DNA of 64,000 nucleotides from Streptantibioticus ferralitis (GTDB taxonomy: Bacteria > Actinomycetota > Actinomycetes > Streptomycetales > Streptomycetaceae), in the NCBI RefSeq assembly GCF_029223525.1, contig NZ_JARHTQ010000009.1:218450-282449 (forward strand), written 5' to 3'. Shown here piece after piece: positions 41,062-50,375 of the stretch (within the stretch, counting starts at the first letter, position 1; each line of letters opens with the position of its first letter). The translations under genes were made by a program, and so were the position numbers. The notes beneath the pieces are model-generated. The model searched no databases and had not been told where the DNA came from. It saw nothing but the letters and a program-made list of their open reading frames with translations.

Positions 41062-42519
41062 GTGGCCGAGGAGCGCGCCCCGGAGAACCCCGAAGGCGAT
41101 GAGCCCATCAAGCAGCGGAAGAACGGCCTGTACCCGGCCGTTTCCGATGAGCTGGCCGAGTTGATGAAGTCCGGCTGGGCCGACACCGAGCTGCGTGACC
41201 TGCAGCCGATCGCCCAGGCTCGGTACGCGGCCGAGCACCGCGCCGCACTGTCCGCGCGCTTCCCCGGCGAGCGGCTGGTGATCCCGGCGGGCAACCTGAA
41301 GACCCGGTCCAACGACACCGAGTACTCCTTCCGCGCCTCGTCGGAGTACGTCCACCTGACCGGCGACCAGACCGAGGACGCCGTCCTGGTGCTGGAGCCC
41401 GTCGAGGGCGGCCACACCGCGACCGCGTACCTCCTGCCGCGCTCCAACCGGGAGAACGGCGAGTTCTGGCTGGACGGCCAGGGCGAGTTGTGGGTCGGCC
41501 GTCGGCACAGCCTCGCCGAGGGTGAGCGGCGCCTCGGCATCCCCACCCGCGATGTGCGCAAGGCCGCCGAGGAGTTGGCCGCCGCCTCCCCGGCTGCCAC
41601 GCGCATCGTCCGCGGCTACGACTCCGCCCTTGAGCAGACGCTCGCCGGTGTGCTGGACGCCGAGCGCGACGAGGAGCTGAAGGCGTTCCTCAGCGAACTG
41701 CGCCTGGTCAAGGACGAGTGGGAGATCGGCGAGCTGCAGCGGGCGGTGGACTCCACCGTGCGCGGCTTCGAGGACGTGGTGAAGGTCCTCGACAAGGCGG
41801 AGGCCACCTCGGAGCGGTACATCGAGGGCACGTTCTTCCTGCGCGCCCGCGTCGAGGGCAATGACGTCGGATACGGCAGCATCTGCGCGGCCGGCCCGCA
41901 CGCCACCACCCTGCACTGGGTACGCAACGACGGCCCGGTCCGCTCCGGCGACCTGCTGCTGCTCGACGCGGGCGTGGAGACCACCTCCCTCTACACCGCC
42001 GACGTCACCCGCACGCTGCCCGTCTCCGGTGCGTACACCGATCTGCAGCGCAAGATCTACGACGCGGTGTACGAGGCGCAGGAGGCGGGCATCGCCGCCG
42101 TCCGCCCGGGCGCCAAGTACCGCGACTTCCATGACGCGGCGCAGCGCGTGCTGGCCGGGAAGCTGGTCGAGTGGGGAATCGTCGAGGGCCCGGTGGAACG
42201 CGTCCTGGAGCTGAACCTGCAGCGCCGCTGGACGCTGCACGGCACCGGTCACATGCTCGGCCTGGATGTCCACGACTGCGCTCAGGCGCGCACCGAGACC
42301 TATGTCGACGGCACGCTGGAGCCGGGCATGGTGCTGACCGTCGAGCCCGGGCTGTACTTCCAGGCCGATGACCTGATGGTGCCTGAGGAGTACCGCGGCA
42401 TCGGCGTCCGTATCGAGGACGACATCCTGGTCACCGAGGACGGCAGCCGGAACCTGTCGGCGGCGCTGCCGCGCCGCTCGGACGAAGTCGAGACCTGGAT
42501 GCGGGAGTTGCGCGGCTGA
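41062..42519 (+). CDS. pepP: Xaa-Pro aminopeptidase (aminopeptidase P family)
   Basis: 485 residues with the AMP_N domain (about 50-190, FRASSEYVHLTGDQTED) and an M24 pita-bread catalytic domain. The five metal ligands are recognisable: two Asp in LLLLDAGVETTSLYTADVTRT-like strands, His in HGTGHMLGLDVHD, Glu in LTVEPGLYF and Glu in GVRIEDDILVTEDG. It removes an N-terminal residue preceding proline, in the cytosol with Mn/Co-type metals. GTG at 41062 follows GAGGAGG at good distance. The ~45-residue Lys/Glu-rich N-terminal extension is typical of actinobacterial forms. Confidence 0.95.
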   Translation: MAEERAPENPEGDEPIKQRKNGLYPAVSDELAELMKSGWADTELRDLQPIAQARYAAEHRAALSARFPGERLVIPAGNLKTRSNDTEYSFRASSEYVHLTGDQTEDAVLVLEPVEGGHTATAYLLPRSNRENGEFWLDGQGELWVGRRHSLAEGERRLGIPTRDVRKAAEELAAASPAATRIVRGYDSALEQTLAGVLDAERDEELKAFLSELRLVKDEWEIGELQRAVDSTVRGFEDVVKVLDKAEATSERYIEGTFFLRARVEGNDVGYGSICAAGPHATTLHWVRNDGPVRSGDLLLLDAGVETTSLYTADVTRTLPVSGAYTDLQRKIYDAVYEAQEAGIAAVRPGAKYRDFHDAAQRVLAGKLVEWGIVEGPVERVLELNLQRRWTLHGTGHMLGLDVHDCAQARTETYVDGTLEPGMVLTVEPGLYFQADDLMVPEEYRGIGVRIEDDILVTEDGSRNLSAALPRRSDEVETWMRELRG

Positions 42520-42612
42520 CCGGGCGCCGACCGCGGCCGGCGGTTTGACGATCGCGGTGCGGGGCCCGCTGCCCGCGCCGCGGTCCCGTCCTCTCCGCCG
42601 AGACCAGCAGGG

Positions 42613-43056
42613 TCATGACGCTTTCAGCAGCGAGTCCTCACGCCATTTGAGGACCTTGTCGAAGCTGACAACAGCGCCGTGCCCCGGTCTGTTGTGGAAG
42701 TGGACGTGGTCCACCAGCGATTCGATCAGGAACAGCCCCCGGCCGTGCTCCGCCTGATGGGATCTTCTGCCCAGCGGGCGCACCGTGCGCCGGATGCGGC
42801 CGAGTGGAAAGCCCGGCCCCGAGTCGGTGACCTCGATCCGGCAGCGGTCGCCCTCGATATGGGCGGTGACCTGGTAGGCGCCACCCGCGCCCGCGTGCTC
42901 CACGGCATTCGCGCATGCCTCGGAGAGTGCGACCGACAGGTCGTAGGAGATGTCCGGATCGACACCCGCGGTCTCCATCGTGCCCAGCAGGAGCCGTCGG
43001 GCGAGCGGAACGCTCGCAGCTTCGCGCCGCAAATGGAGTGACCACCAGATGCTCAT
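42613..43056 (-). CDS. RsbW-like ATP-binding regulatory protein
   Basis: 147 residues of the GHKL anti-sigma type: ALSEACANAVEHAG (N box), RIEVTDSGPGFP (G1) and EHGRGLFLIESLVDHV (G2), so ATP binding looks intact. ATG at 43056 follows GGAGG-CTGGAGC, a strong double ribosome site. It may phosphorylate an STAS-domain antagonist or bind a sigma factor; none is adjacent. It converges with pepP and stands divergent from the copper cluster. Confidence 0.9.
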   Translation of the reverse strand: MSIWWSLHLRREAASVPLARRLLLGTMETAGVDPDISYDLSVALSEACANAVEHAGAGGAYQVTAHIEGDRCRIEVTDSGPGFPLGRIRRTVRPLGRRSHQAEHGRGLFLIESLVDHVHFHNRPGHGAVVSFDKVLKWREDSLLKAS

Positions 43057-43247
43057 GCTCCAGCCTCCTGGCCGCGGCTCGATGTACGGATACGTATTGC
43101 CGCGAAAGTCGACCGGTAAGCGTGGTGTTGACGTGATGCCGCTCATTCGGCGGATGCACGGGGCGGACGTAGCGGAGTAATGGGGCACGCTTCGCGCACC
43201 GTCGCGAGCCGGGCACCCTGATGTTCGGGTTGCCTGTGACGGGTGGG

Positions 43248-44075
43248 ATGATGACGCCCGCCATGACTGCCCCCGTGCGCGCCGGCGCCGACCTGAGACT
43301 GCTGAGGGCCGCGGTGTTCGCCGCGGTCTGCGTCACGCTGTCCGCGGCCGGACACGCGATGGCGTCCGGGGGCGGCATCCCGCTGTGGACGCTGCTGGCC
43401 GGTTGGGCCGGGGTGCTCGCGGTCGCGGCGCCGCTCGCGGGGCGGGAGCGTTCGCTGCCCGGTATCGCGGTCGCCATGCTGGGCGGACAGCTCGGGCTGC
43501 ACGCCCTGTTCAGTACCGGGCAGTGGTGCGCCGAGCCGGTGTCCGACGGCCGGTCGGGGCGGATCATGGCGCTCGCCGGGCATCTGCTGTGCAACGACCA
43601 GCTGCTGCGGCTGACGCCGGACAGCGCGGCGCAACTGCTGCGGCAAGCCCATATCGACCCGTCATCCGCCGCCGCGACGGCCACCGCCACTCAGAACATG
43701 CCCGGAATGGCGGGCATGCCCAATATGCCGGGCATGACGGAAGCGCACGGCTGCCTGTCGTACTCACTGCCGATGCTGTGCGGGCACCTGGCGGCCGCGC
43801 TGGTCGCCGGATGGCTGCTGCGCCGTGGCGAGGCCGCGTTGTGGCGCCTCGTCCAGTTGTCCGGCTACGGCATGGAGCAGGCCTCGGCGCTGCTGCCGCT
43901 GCGTCTCGCACTCATCGCCGCCCGGACCCTGGCCCTGGTCGCCGGGCTGCTCGGCGAGCGGCCGACCGTGGTGCGACCGCGTCGGGTGGCGTACGGATCC
44001 GGGCGCCCGGAGTCCGTGCATCTTCAGCACTCGGTGATCCGCCGGGGTCCACCCGCTGTGGCCCTCGCGGCCTGA
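43248..44075 (+). CDS. Membrane protein with Met-rich (copper-type) loop
   Basis: About 275 residues. Hydrophobic helices at residues about 18-75, 85-110 and 175-205 plus one near 225 place it in the membrane. Between helices lies NMPGMAGMPNMPGMTEAHGC, a Met/His-rich segment typical of periplasmic Cu(I) binding. The first gene of a copper cluster, it is probably a copper sensor, store or transporter subunit; no named family is recognised. Several ATGs (43221, 43248, 43251, 43263) are possible; 43248/43251 follow GGTGGG closely. Confidence 0.75.
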   Translation: MMTPAMTAPVRAGADLRLLRAAVFAAVCVTLSAAGHAMASGGGIPLWTLLAGWAGVLAVAAPLAGRERSLPGIAVAMLGGQLGLHALFSTGQWCAEPVSDGRSGRIMALAGHLLCNDQLLRLTPDSAAQLLRQAHIDPSSAAATATATQNMPGMAGMPNMPGMTEAHGCLSYSLPMLCGHLAAALVAGWLLRRGEAALWRLVQLSGYGMEQASALLPLRLALIAARTLALVAGLLGERPTVVRPRRVAYGSGRPESVHLQHSVIRRGPPAVALAA

Positions 44076-44186
44076 GACGACCCTCCACACACCCAACGGC
44101 GAAACACGCCCTTCGGCGTGCTGGGGTCGCGGCCGCATGCGCGTCACCCTGAAGATCGCCTCCCCCACCTGTGGAGTTCCAGCATC

Positions 44187-44900
44187 ATGACCATCTCCCG
44201 TAAGCCCGCCGTCAGCCGTCTGGCCGCCGTCGGTGCCGCCGCCGGCGCCTCCGTACTGCTGCTCGCCGCGCCCGCGTTCGCGCATGTCACCGTCAGCCCG
44301 TCCACCGCCGCCAAGGGCGGCTACAGCACGGTCGACTTCAAGGTGCCCAACGAGCAGGACAACGCCAACACCGTCAAGGTCGAGGTCGACTTCCCCGCAG
44401 ACCACCCGCTGGCCTCGGTGCAGACCGAGCCGGTACCCGGCTGGACCGCCACCGTCACCAAGACCAAGCTCGCCAAGCCGATCACCACCGACGACGGTCA
44501 GGTCACCGAGGCCGTCACCAAGATCACCTGGTCCGGTGGACAGATCAAGCCGGGCGAGTTCCAGCAGTTCCCGGTGGCGTTGGGCCCGCTGCCGAGCGAC
44601 ACCGGCAAGCTGGTGTTCAAGGCGCTGCAGACGTACGACAACAACCAGGTCGTGCGCTGGATCGACGCCTCGACGCCGGGCGGTGCGGAGCCCGCACACC
44701 CCGCCCCGACGATCACCCTCACCGACGCCAAGAGCGGCGACGCCACCCAGGCCACCGCCCAGCAGAGCGCCGCACCGGCGTCGTCCAGCGGCGGCAGTGA
44801 CACCACCGCCCGTGTCCTGGCCGTGGTCGGCATCGTGGTCGGCGCCGCCGGTATCGGCTACGGCGTGCTCGCCGGCCGCCGGCGCGGCTCCGCCGCCTGA
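44187..44900 (+). CDS. YcnI-family copper-binding protein
   Basis: A 237-residue DUF1775 protein. The signal peptide ends AAPAFA, leaving a mature N terminus HVTVSPSTAAKGGYSTVDF, so His1 can form the mono-histidine copper site known for YcnI. The beta-sandwich domain (to about residue 165) includes VPGWTATV and ITWSGG with conserved Trp. A Ser/Ala stalk and one C-terminal helix (VVGIVVGAAGIGYGVLAG) anchor it outside the membrane. ATG at 44187 follows GGAG. It lies between the Met-rich membrane protein and Sco and is part of the copper-handling set. Confidence 0.93.
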   Translation: MTISRKPAVSRLAAVGAAAGASVLLLAAPAFAHVTVSPSTAAKGGYSTVDFKVPNEQDNANTVKVEVDFPADHPLASVQTEPVPGWTATVTKTKLAKPITTDDGQVTEAVTKITWSGGQIKPGEFQQFPVALGPLPSDTGKLVFKALQTYDNNQVVRWIDASTPGGAEPAHPAPTITLTDAKSGDATQATAQQSAAPASSSGGSDTTARVLAVVGIVVGAAGIGYGVLAGRRRGSAA

Positions 44901-44983
44901 TCCTCCGTACGGCCGCCCCGGTCCCCGCTCGGCAACGCCGGACAGGGGCCGGGGTCCGCATCACCTCTTTTGGGGAACCCTGA

Positions 44984-45649
44984 ATGCGTACACACAAGCT
45001 CCGCGCACGCAGCGCCGCGTTCTGCGCGGCGTTCGCGGCGACCGCCGCGCTCACCCTCACCGCGTGCGGCAGCTCCACCGACGACAAGCCGGTCGCCTCG
45101 GTCTCCGCCTCCGCCACCAGCGGCAGCGCGCTGCCGCTCAGCCCCGCGCAGCCCAAGCCGAACCTGGTCCTCACCGACACCCACGGCCACAGTTACGACC
45201 TGGCCAAGGAGACCGCGGGCAGGCCCGTGCTGCTCTACTTCGGCTACACGCACTGCCCGGACGTCTGCCCGCTGATCATGTCCGACATCGGCAACGCCAA
45301 GCGCAAGCTGCCCAAGGACGAGCAGGACAAGCTCCAGGTGGTCTTCATCACCACCGATCCGGACCGGGACACCCCGCAGCGCCTCGCCGGCTGGCTGCCC
45401 GGTCAGGGCCAGGGCTTCATCGGACTGACCGGCAGCTTCGACGCCATCCAGGCCGGTGCCAAGTCCGTGGGGATAACGATCGAGAAGCCGGTCAAGCAGA
45501 AGGACGGCAGCTACACCGTCACCCACAGCGCCGAGGTCCTGGCGTTCTCGCCCAAGGACGACAAGGCGCACTACGCGTACACCGACAGCGCGGACTCCGC
45601 CACCTACCAGCGCGACATCCCCAAGCTGATCAAGGGTGAGGACCTGTGA
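44984..45649 (+). CDS. sco: SCO1/SenC copper metallochaperone lipoprotein
   Basis: 221 residues. The lipobox LTLTACGSS gives a lipid-anchored thioredoxin-fold protein. The copper/thiol ligands are present: CPDVC (FGYTHCPDVCPLIM) and the distal His in TVTHSAEVLAF. It loads CuA of cytochrome oxidase or, in S. lividans, supplies copper for development. The stop overlaps the start of the ECuC gene, so they are coupled. GTTTTGGGG-type leader; AGG-type ribosome site weak. Confidence 0.95.
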   Translation: MRTHKLRARSAAFCAAFAATAALTLTACGSSTDDKPVASVSASATSGSALPLSPAQPKPNLVLTDTHGHSYDLAKETAGRPVLLYFGYTHCPDVCPLIMSDIGNAKRKLPKDEQDKLQVVFITTDPDRDTPQRLAGWLPGQGQGFIGLTGSFDAIQAGAKSVGITIEKPVKQKDGSYTVTHSAEVLAFSPKDDKAHYAYTDSADSATYQRDIPKLIKGEDL

Positions 45650-46110
45650 GGCGGCTCGCGGCCAGCGCGGCCGCCTTGGCACTGGGCGCGCTGGCGCTCA
45701 CCGGATGCGGTTCCTCCGGATCCTCCCAGTCGGCCGGCGCCAAGCCGGAGTTGAAGGTCAGCGGCGGATATGTGCCGCAGCCCGCGATGGACGACATGGC
45801 GGCCGGATACTTCACGGTGACCAACACCGGCGGGGCCGACGACCAACTGACCGGTGTCACCAGCGATGTGGCGTCCGACGTCACGATGCACCGGACGCAG
45901 TCGAACGCGATGCAGGAGGTCAAGTCCTTCTCCGTGCCCGCCCAGGGCAAGCTGGTGCTGAGCACCGGCGGCAACCATCTGATGCTGATGGGCATGAGGA
46001 AGAAGCCGACGGTGGGCGAGAAGGTGTCCTTCGTACTGCACTTCGCCAAGTCATCGCCGATCACGGTGAACGTCCCGGTCGAACCCGCGACTTACCGGCC
46101 GAAGGGCTGA
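45646..46110 (+). CDS. ecuC: Extracytoplasmic copper chaperone, PCuAC/ECuC-type lipoprotein
   Basis: 154 residues starting with GTG inside the sco stop (GTGA). Lipobox LALTGCGSSG. The PCuAC fold carries the H(M)x10Mx21HxM-type ligand set: MHRTQSNAM followed by GGNHLMLMGM. It binds Cu(I) at the outer membrane face and passes it to Sco in the S. lividans system, where sco, ecuC, a copD-like gene and dtpA are likewise contiguous. Confidence 0.93.
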   Translation: MRRLAASAAALALGALALTGCGSSGSSQSAGAKPELKVSGGYVPQPAMDDMAAGYFTVTNTGGADDQLTGVTSDVASDVTMHRTQSNAMQEVKSFSVPAQGKLVLSTGGNHLMLMGMRKKPTVGEKVSFVLHFAKSSPITVNVPVEPATYRPKG

Positions 46111-46117
46111 ACCGCCC

Positions 46118-48034
46118 ATGTCCGCCAAGCCGCTGATGACCGCCGGACGGCAGCCGACCGCGAGGCGGCTGCTGCTCGTGCTGGCGGCGCTGCTGACCGC
46201 GCTGCTGGCCGGGGCGGCCCCGGCCGCCGCGCATGCCGCCCTGATCAGGACCGACCCCGGCGAAGGATCCGTGGTGCCCTCGGCACCCTCGCGGGTGCTG
46301 CTCACCTTCTCCGAGGGGGTGCTGCTTTCCGCCGACTCGCTGCGGGTGCTCGATCCGTCGGGCAAGGAGGTCCAGCAGGGCGGCGCGGAGCACGCCTCGG
46401 GCGCCACGGACACCGCGACCGTCCGGCTGCGCCCGGGCGTCGGCAACGGTACGTACACCGTGGCGTGGAAGGCGGTCTCGGCGGACACCCATCCGGTCTC
46501 GGGCGCCTGGACGTTCTCCGTCGGCGCGCCATCGAAGACCTCGGCGGCGGTGCCGCGACAGGACGTCGGCGGTGGACCGGCCGGGGTGCTGTACGGCATC
46601 GGCCGTTACGTGGCATACGGCGGGTTCGCACTGCTGGTGGGGTCCTGCGTGTTCCTCGCGGTGTGCTGGCCGCGCGGCGTCCGGCTGCGGGCGATGCGGC
46701 GGCTGGCGGTCGGCGGCTGGGCGGCGATGGCGGTCTCGACGCTGGCGTTGCTGCTGCTGCGCGGCCCGTACGTCAACGGAACCGGGCTGGGCGGCATGTT
46801 CGACCTCGGCGCGGTGCGGTCCGCGATCGAGACCAAGCCGGGGGCGGCGCTGCTCTCCCGGTTGCTGCTGCTCGCCGCGGCGGCGGTGTTCCTCTCGGTG
46901 CTGTTCGGCGCCGCGTCCTCCCGGGCCGCGGCCTCCGGACCGCCGGACGAGCGGTCGCCCGAGAGCTCGGCCGGGCGGCGGAATCTGGCGATCGGGCTCG
47001 GCGTCGGCGGCGCGGCCGTCGCGATCGGCCTCGCGGCGACCTGGTCGCTGGCCGAGCACGCCTCGGTCGGCATCCAGCCGGGCCTCGCGATGCCGCTCGA
47101 TGTCCTGCATCTGCTGTCCATGGCGGTCTGGTTGGGCGGTCTCGCGGCACTGCTCACCGCGCTGTACCGGGCCGCGGGGATCGAACGGCAGGCGGTACGC
47201 CGCTTCTCGCGGATCGCCTTCGGGTGCGTCTGCCTGCTGGCGGCGACCGGCGGCTACCAGGCGTGGCGGCAGGTCGGCTCCTGGGACGCGCTGGTGGCGA
47301 CCTGGTACGGGCAGCTGCTGATCGCCAAGGTCGCGCTGGTGGCGGTCGTGATCGGCGCCGCCTACGTCTCCCGGCGGTGGACCGGGCGGCTGGCCGACCA
47401 GGACCTGCCCGAGGAGGAGCCGGAGCCCGTCCCGGCCACCGCGACGTCCGCCGATCCGGCGCGCGCCGCCCAACTCGCCCGTCAGCACGCCGCGTTGGCC
47501 ACCGCGCGGGTACGCAAGCGGCGGGACGCCGACCCGGGGCGTACCGGGCTGCGCCGCTCGGTGCTCGCCGAGGCGGCCGTGGCGGTCGTCGTCCTCGCGG
47601 TCTCCACCGTGCTGAGCGGCACCGAGCCGGGCCGCGCGGTGGAGCAGGCGGCGGCCGCCGCAGCCGCGCCGGGCGCGGTGCCGGTGAGCGGCGGCCCGGT
47701 GTTCGCCGCCATCCCGTACGACACGGGTGGGCCGAACGGCAAGGGCATCGCGAGCGTCCACCTCGACCCGGCCCGTACCGGGGACAACGAGCTGCATCTG
47801 ATCATCACCGACCCGGCGGGCAATCCGGTCGACGTGCCCGAGGTGGACCTCTCCCTCACATTGCGGTCCAAGAACATCGGGCCGCTGCCGGTGAAGCTCA
47901 GCCATGCCGGTACCGGCGCGTGGACGGCGATCTCCGTCCAGTTGCCGATGCCCGGGCAGTGGCAGCTGTCCTTGACCGTACGCACCTCCGACATCGACGA
48001 GGTCACCGAGACCAAGAATGTGGCGATCGGCTGA
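46118..48034 (+). CDS. CopC-CopD fusion, copper resistance/uptake membrane protein
   Basis: 638 residues. After a signal helix the mature end is AHAALIRTDPGEGS, giving the N-terminal His of the CopC Cu(II) site; a second ligand region is ADTHPVSGAWTF. Residues about 150-430 contain eight or so helices of CopD. A final extracytoplasmic beta domain (about 525-638, FixH/YtkA-like) ends LTVRTSDIDEVTETKNVAIG. It moves copper across the membrane together with Sco and ECuC. It starts 8 bases after ecuC and its stop overlaps the next start (TGATG), a tight operon. Confidence 0.93.
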   Translation: MSAKPLMTAGRQPTARRLLLVLAALLTALLAGAAPAAAHAALIRTDPGEGSVVPSAPSRVLLTFSEGVLLSADSLRVLDPSGKEVQQGGAEHASGATDTATVRLRPGVGNGTYTVAWKAVSADTHPVSGAWTFSVGAPSKTSAAVPRQDVGGGPAGVLYGIGRYVAYGGFALLVGSCVFLAVCWPRGVRLRAMRRLAVGGWAAMAVSTLALLLLRGPYVNGTGLGGMFDLGAVRSAIETKPGAALLSRLLLLAAAAVFLSVLFGAASSRAAASGPPDERSPESSAGRRNLAIGLGVGGAAVAIGLAATWSLAEHASVGIQPGLAMPLDVLHLLSMAVWLGGLAALLTALYRAAGIERQAVRRFSRIAFGCVCLLAATGGYQAWRQVGSWDALVATWYGQLLIAKVALVAVVIGAAYVSRRWTGRLADQDLPEEEPEPVPATATSADPARAAQLARQHAALATARVRKRRDADPGRTGLRRSVLAEAAVAVVVLAVSTVLSGTEPGRAVEQAAAAAAAPGAVPVSGGPVFAAIPYDTGGPNGKGIASVHLDPARTGDNELHLIITDPAGNPVDVPEVDLSLTLRSKNIGPLPVKLSHAGTGAWTAISVQLPMPGQWQLSLTVRTSDIDEVTETKNVAIG

Positions 48035-49323
48035 TGAAGAACCCGACGACCAAGCAGGCGAAGCAGGCCGACGAGCAGGCACGGCAAGCCGAGCTGACGC
48101 AACCTCAGGAAATAACCAGGCGACGGCTGTTGGGCACCGCCTCGGCGGCGGGCGCGGCAGGTCTGGTGGCCGGCGGCGCGGGTGGTGCGTACGGCTACGC
48201 GGCGACGACCGGCGGCGATCCGCTGACCTCGGTGGGCAGTACGGCGGTCCCGTTCCACGGCAGCCACCAGGCGGGCATCGTCGACCCCGCCCAGGCCACC
48301 GGCCATCTGATCGCCTTCGACCTGGCGCCGGGCGCCGGGCGCAAGGGCGCCGCCGCGCTGCTGCGCCGCTGGTCGGCGGCGGCGGAGACGATGGCGGCGG
48401 GGCGGACGCCGAACGGCGACAACCAGATCGCGCTGGACGCCGGCCCGTCCTCGCTGACGGTGACCTTCGGGTTCGGGCTGGGCTTCTTCGCCAAGACGGG
48501 GTTGCAGAACCGCGTTCCGGAGAACCTCGCGCCGATTCCGCCGTTCTCCTCCGACGCGCTCGACCCCAGGCTCAGCGACGGCGACCTGTGGGTGCAGATC
48601 GGCAGCGACGACGCGCTGGTCGCCTTCCACACGCTGCGCGTACTGCAGAAGGAGGCGGGCGACACCGCCAGGCTCCGCTGGCAGATGAACGGGTTCAACC
48701 GCGCACCGGGAGCCACCGAGCGGCCCAGGACGGGCCGCAACCTGATGGGCCAGATCGACGGCACGAACAATCCCAAGCCGACCGACAAGGACTTCGCCGC
48801 GAAGGTCTTCGTGTCCGGGAAGTCGGGCGCGGAAAGCTGGCTGAACGGCGGCTCCTACGCGGTGGTACGCCGGATCCGGATGCTGCTCGACTCCTGGGAC
48901 CACCTGCCGTTGGACCGGCAGGAGATGGTGATAGGCCGCCGCAAGTCGGACGGCGCACCGCTGTCCGGCGGCACCGAGACCACCCCGGTGGACCTCAACA
49001 AGATCAACAAGGACGGTTCGCTGGCGATCGCCGGAGACGCCCATATCCGCGTCGCGGCGCCCGCGTCCAACGGCGGTGCGGCGATGCTGCGGCGGGCGTT
49101 CTCGTACCACGACGGATACGACCAGGACGGCACGCCCAACGCCGGGCTGCTGTTCATCGCCTGGCAGGCGGACCCGTTCAACGGCTTCATCAAGGTGCAG
49201 CAGAAGCTGGACCGGGCGGACGGCCTGTCGCGGTTCATCCGCCATGAGTCGAGCGCGCTGTTCGCCGTACCGGGCGGCTGCGCGCCGGGCGAGTACGTGG
49301 GCCAGCGCCTGCTGGAGTCGTGA
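48034..49323 (+). CDS. dtpA: Tat-exported Dyp-type heme peroxidase, DtpA
   Basis: 429 residues with a twin-Arg signal (RRRLLGTAS, then a Gly/Ala-rich core). The Dyp signature GxxDG is GQIDGTNNP, the proximal heme His lies in DAHIRVAAPAS, and the distal Arg is in MLRRAFSYHDG. In S. lividans DtpA belongs to the same copper operon and is needed for the copper-dependent start of development with the radical copper oxidase GlxA. Cotranslated with CopC-CopD by a 1-base overlap. Confidence 0.95.
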   Translation: MKNPTTKQAKQADEQARQAELTQPQEITRRRLLGTASAAGAAGLVAGGAGGAYGYAATTGGDPLTSVGSTAVPFHGSHQAGIVDPAQATGHLIAFDLAPGAGRKGAAALLRRWSAAAETMAAGRTPNGDNQIALDAGPSSLTVTFGFGLGFFAKTGLQNRVPENLAPIPPFSSDALDPRLSDGDLWVQIGSDDALVAFHTLRVLQKEAGDTARLRWQMNGFNRAPGATERPRTGRNLMGQIDGTNNPKPTDKDFAAKVFVSGKSGAESWLNGGSYAVVRRIRMLLDSWDHLPLDRQEMVIGRRKSDGAPLSGGTETTPVDLNKINKDGSLAIAGDAHIRVAAPASNGGAAMLRRAFSYHDGYDQDGTPNAGLLFIAWQADPFNGFIKVQQKLDRADGLSRFIRHESSALFAVPGGCAPGEYVGQRLLES

Positions 49324-49439
49324 GCCGCGGTGGCTCGCGGTCACCGTTGGCGCTCGGCGGCGCCGGAGGTGCCCTGAGCCCGGCCGCGGGGTTCGGGCGG
49401 AGATCCCCCAAGGCCCCCGCGCCGCACTAGGGTGGCTCC

Positions 49440-50375
49440 ATGATGTCCTCGTCCGCTGCCCGCTATACGTACCTCGGACCCGAAGGCACCTTCACCGAAG
49501 CCGCGCTGCGTACGCTGCCCGAGGCGGCCACCCGCGTGCTGGTGCCGATGGTGTCGGTGCCCGCCGCGCTGGACGCGGTGCGCAACGAGGAGGCGGGCGG
49601 CGCGCTGGTGCCGATCGAGAACTCGGTCGAGGGCGGGGTCACGGCGACGCTGGACGAACTGGCCACCGGCACACCGCTGATGATCTACCGCGAGGTGCTG
49701 CTGCCGATCGCCTTCGCGCTGCTGGTCCGGCCAGGCACCAGGCTGGCCGACGTCAAGACGGTCACCGGGCATCCGGTGGCCCAGCCGCAGGTGCGCAACT
49801 GGCTGGCGGCGAACCTGCCGGAGGCGGTGTGGGAGTCGGCGGCGTCCAACGCCGACGGAGCCCGGCAGGTTCAGGAGGGGCGGTTCGACGGCGCCTTCGC
49901 GGGCGAGTTCGCGGCGCCGACGTACGGCCTTGAACCGCTGGTCACCGAGATCCACGACGCACCGAACGCACAGACCCGGTTCGTCCTGGTCGGGCGACCG
50001 GGGCGGTCGGTGGCACCGACCGGCGCGGACAAGACGTCAGCGGTGTTCTGGCTGGGCGACGACCACCCGGGAGCGCTGCTCGAACTGCTCCAGGAGTTCG
50101 CGGTGCGCGGGGTCAACCTGCTGCGCATCGAGTCGCGGCCGACCGGCGAGGGTATCGGGCGCTACTGCTTCTCGGTCGACGCGGAAGGCCACATCACCGA
50201 CCGCCGGGTCGGCGAGGCGCTGATGGGGCTGAAGCGGATCTGCCCCCAGGTACGGTTCCTCGGCTCGTATCCACGAGCCGATGAGACGACGCCGCAGGTA
50301 CGGCCGGGCACCACCGACGAGGAGTTCGCCGCCGCCGCGGACTGGTTGGGCCGCGCCCTGGACGGCCGCGCGTAG
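49440..50375 (+). CDS. pheA: Prephenate dehydratase
   Basis: A 311-residue monofunctional enzyme converting prephenate to phenylpyruvate in phenylalanine synthesis. YTYLGPEGTFTEAAL opens the periplasmic-binding-like catalytic fold; the TRF motif is NAQTRFVLVG; the C-terminal ACT domain (about 205-285) with LLRIESRPTGEG gives Phe feedback control. No chorismate mutase domain. ATG ATG at 49440/49443; ribosome site not evident. Followed by a long DnaA-box-bearing gap and serS. Confidence 0.96.
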   Translation: MMSSSAARYTYLGPEGTFTEAALRTLPEAATRVLVPMVSVPAALDAVRNEEAGGALVPIENSVEGGVTATLDELATGTPLMIYREVLLPIAFALLVRPGTRLADVKTVTGHPVAQPQVRNWLAANLPEAVWESAASNADGARQVQEGRFDGAFAGEFAAPTYGLEPLVTEIHDAPNAQTRFVLVGRPGRSVAPTGADKTSAVFWLGDDHPGALLELLQEFAVRGVNLLRIESRPTGEGIGRYCFSVDAEGHITDRRVGEALMGLKRICPQVRFLGSYPRADETTPQVRPGTTDEEFAAAADWLGRALDGRA

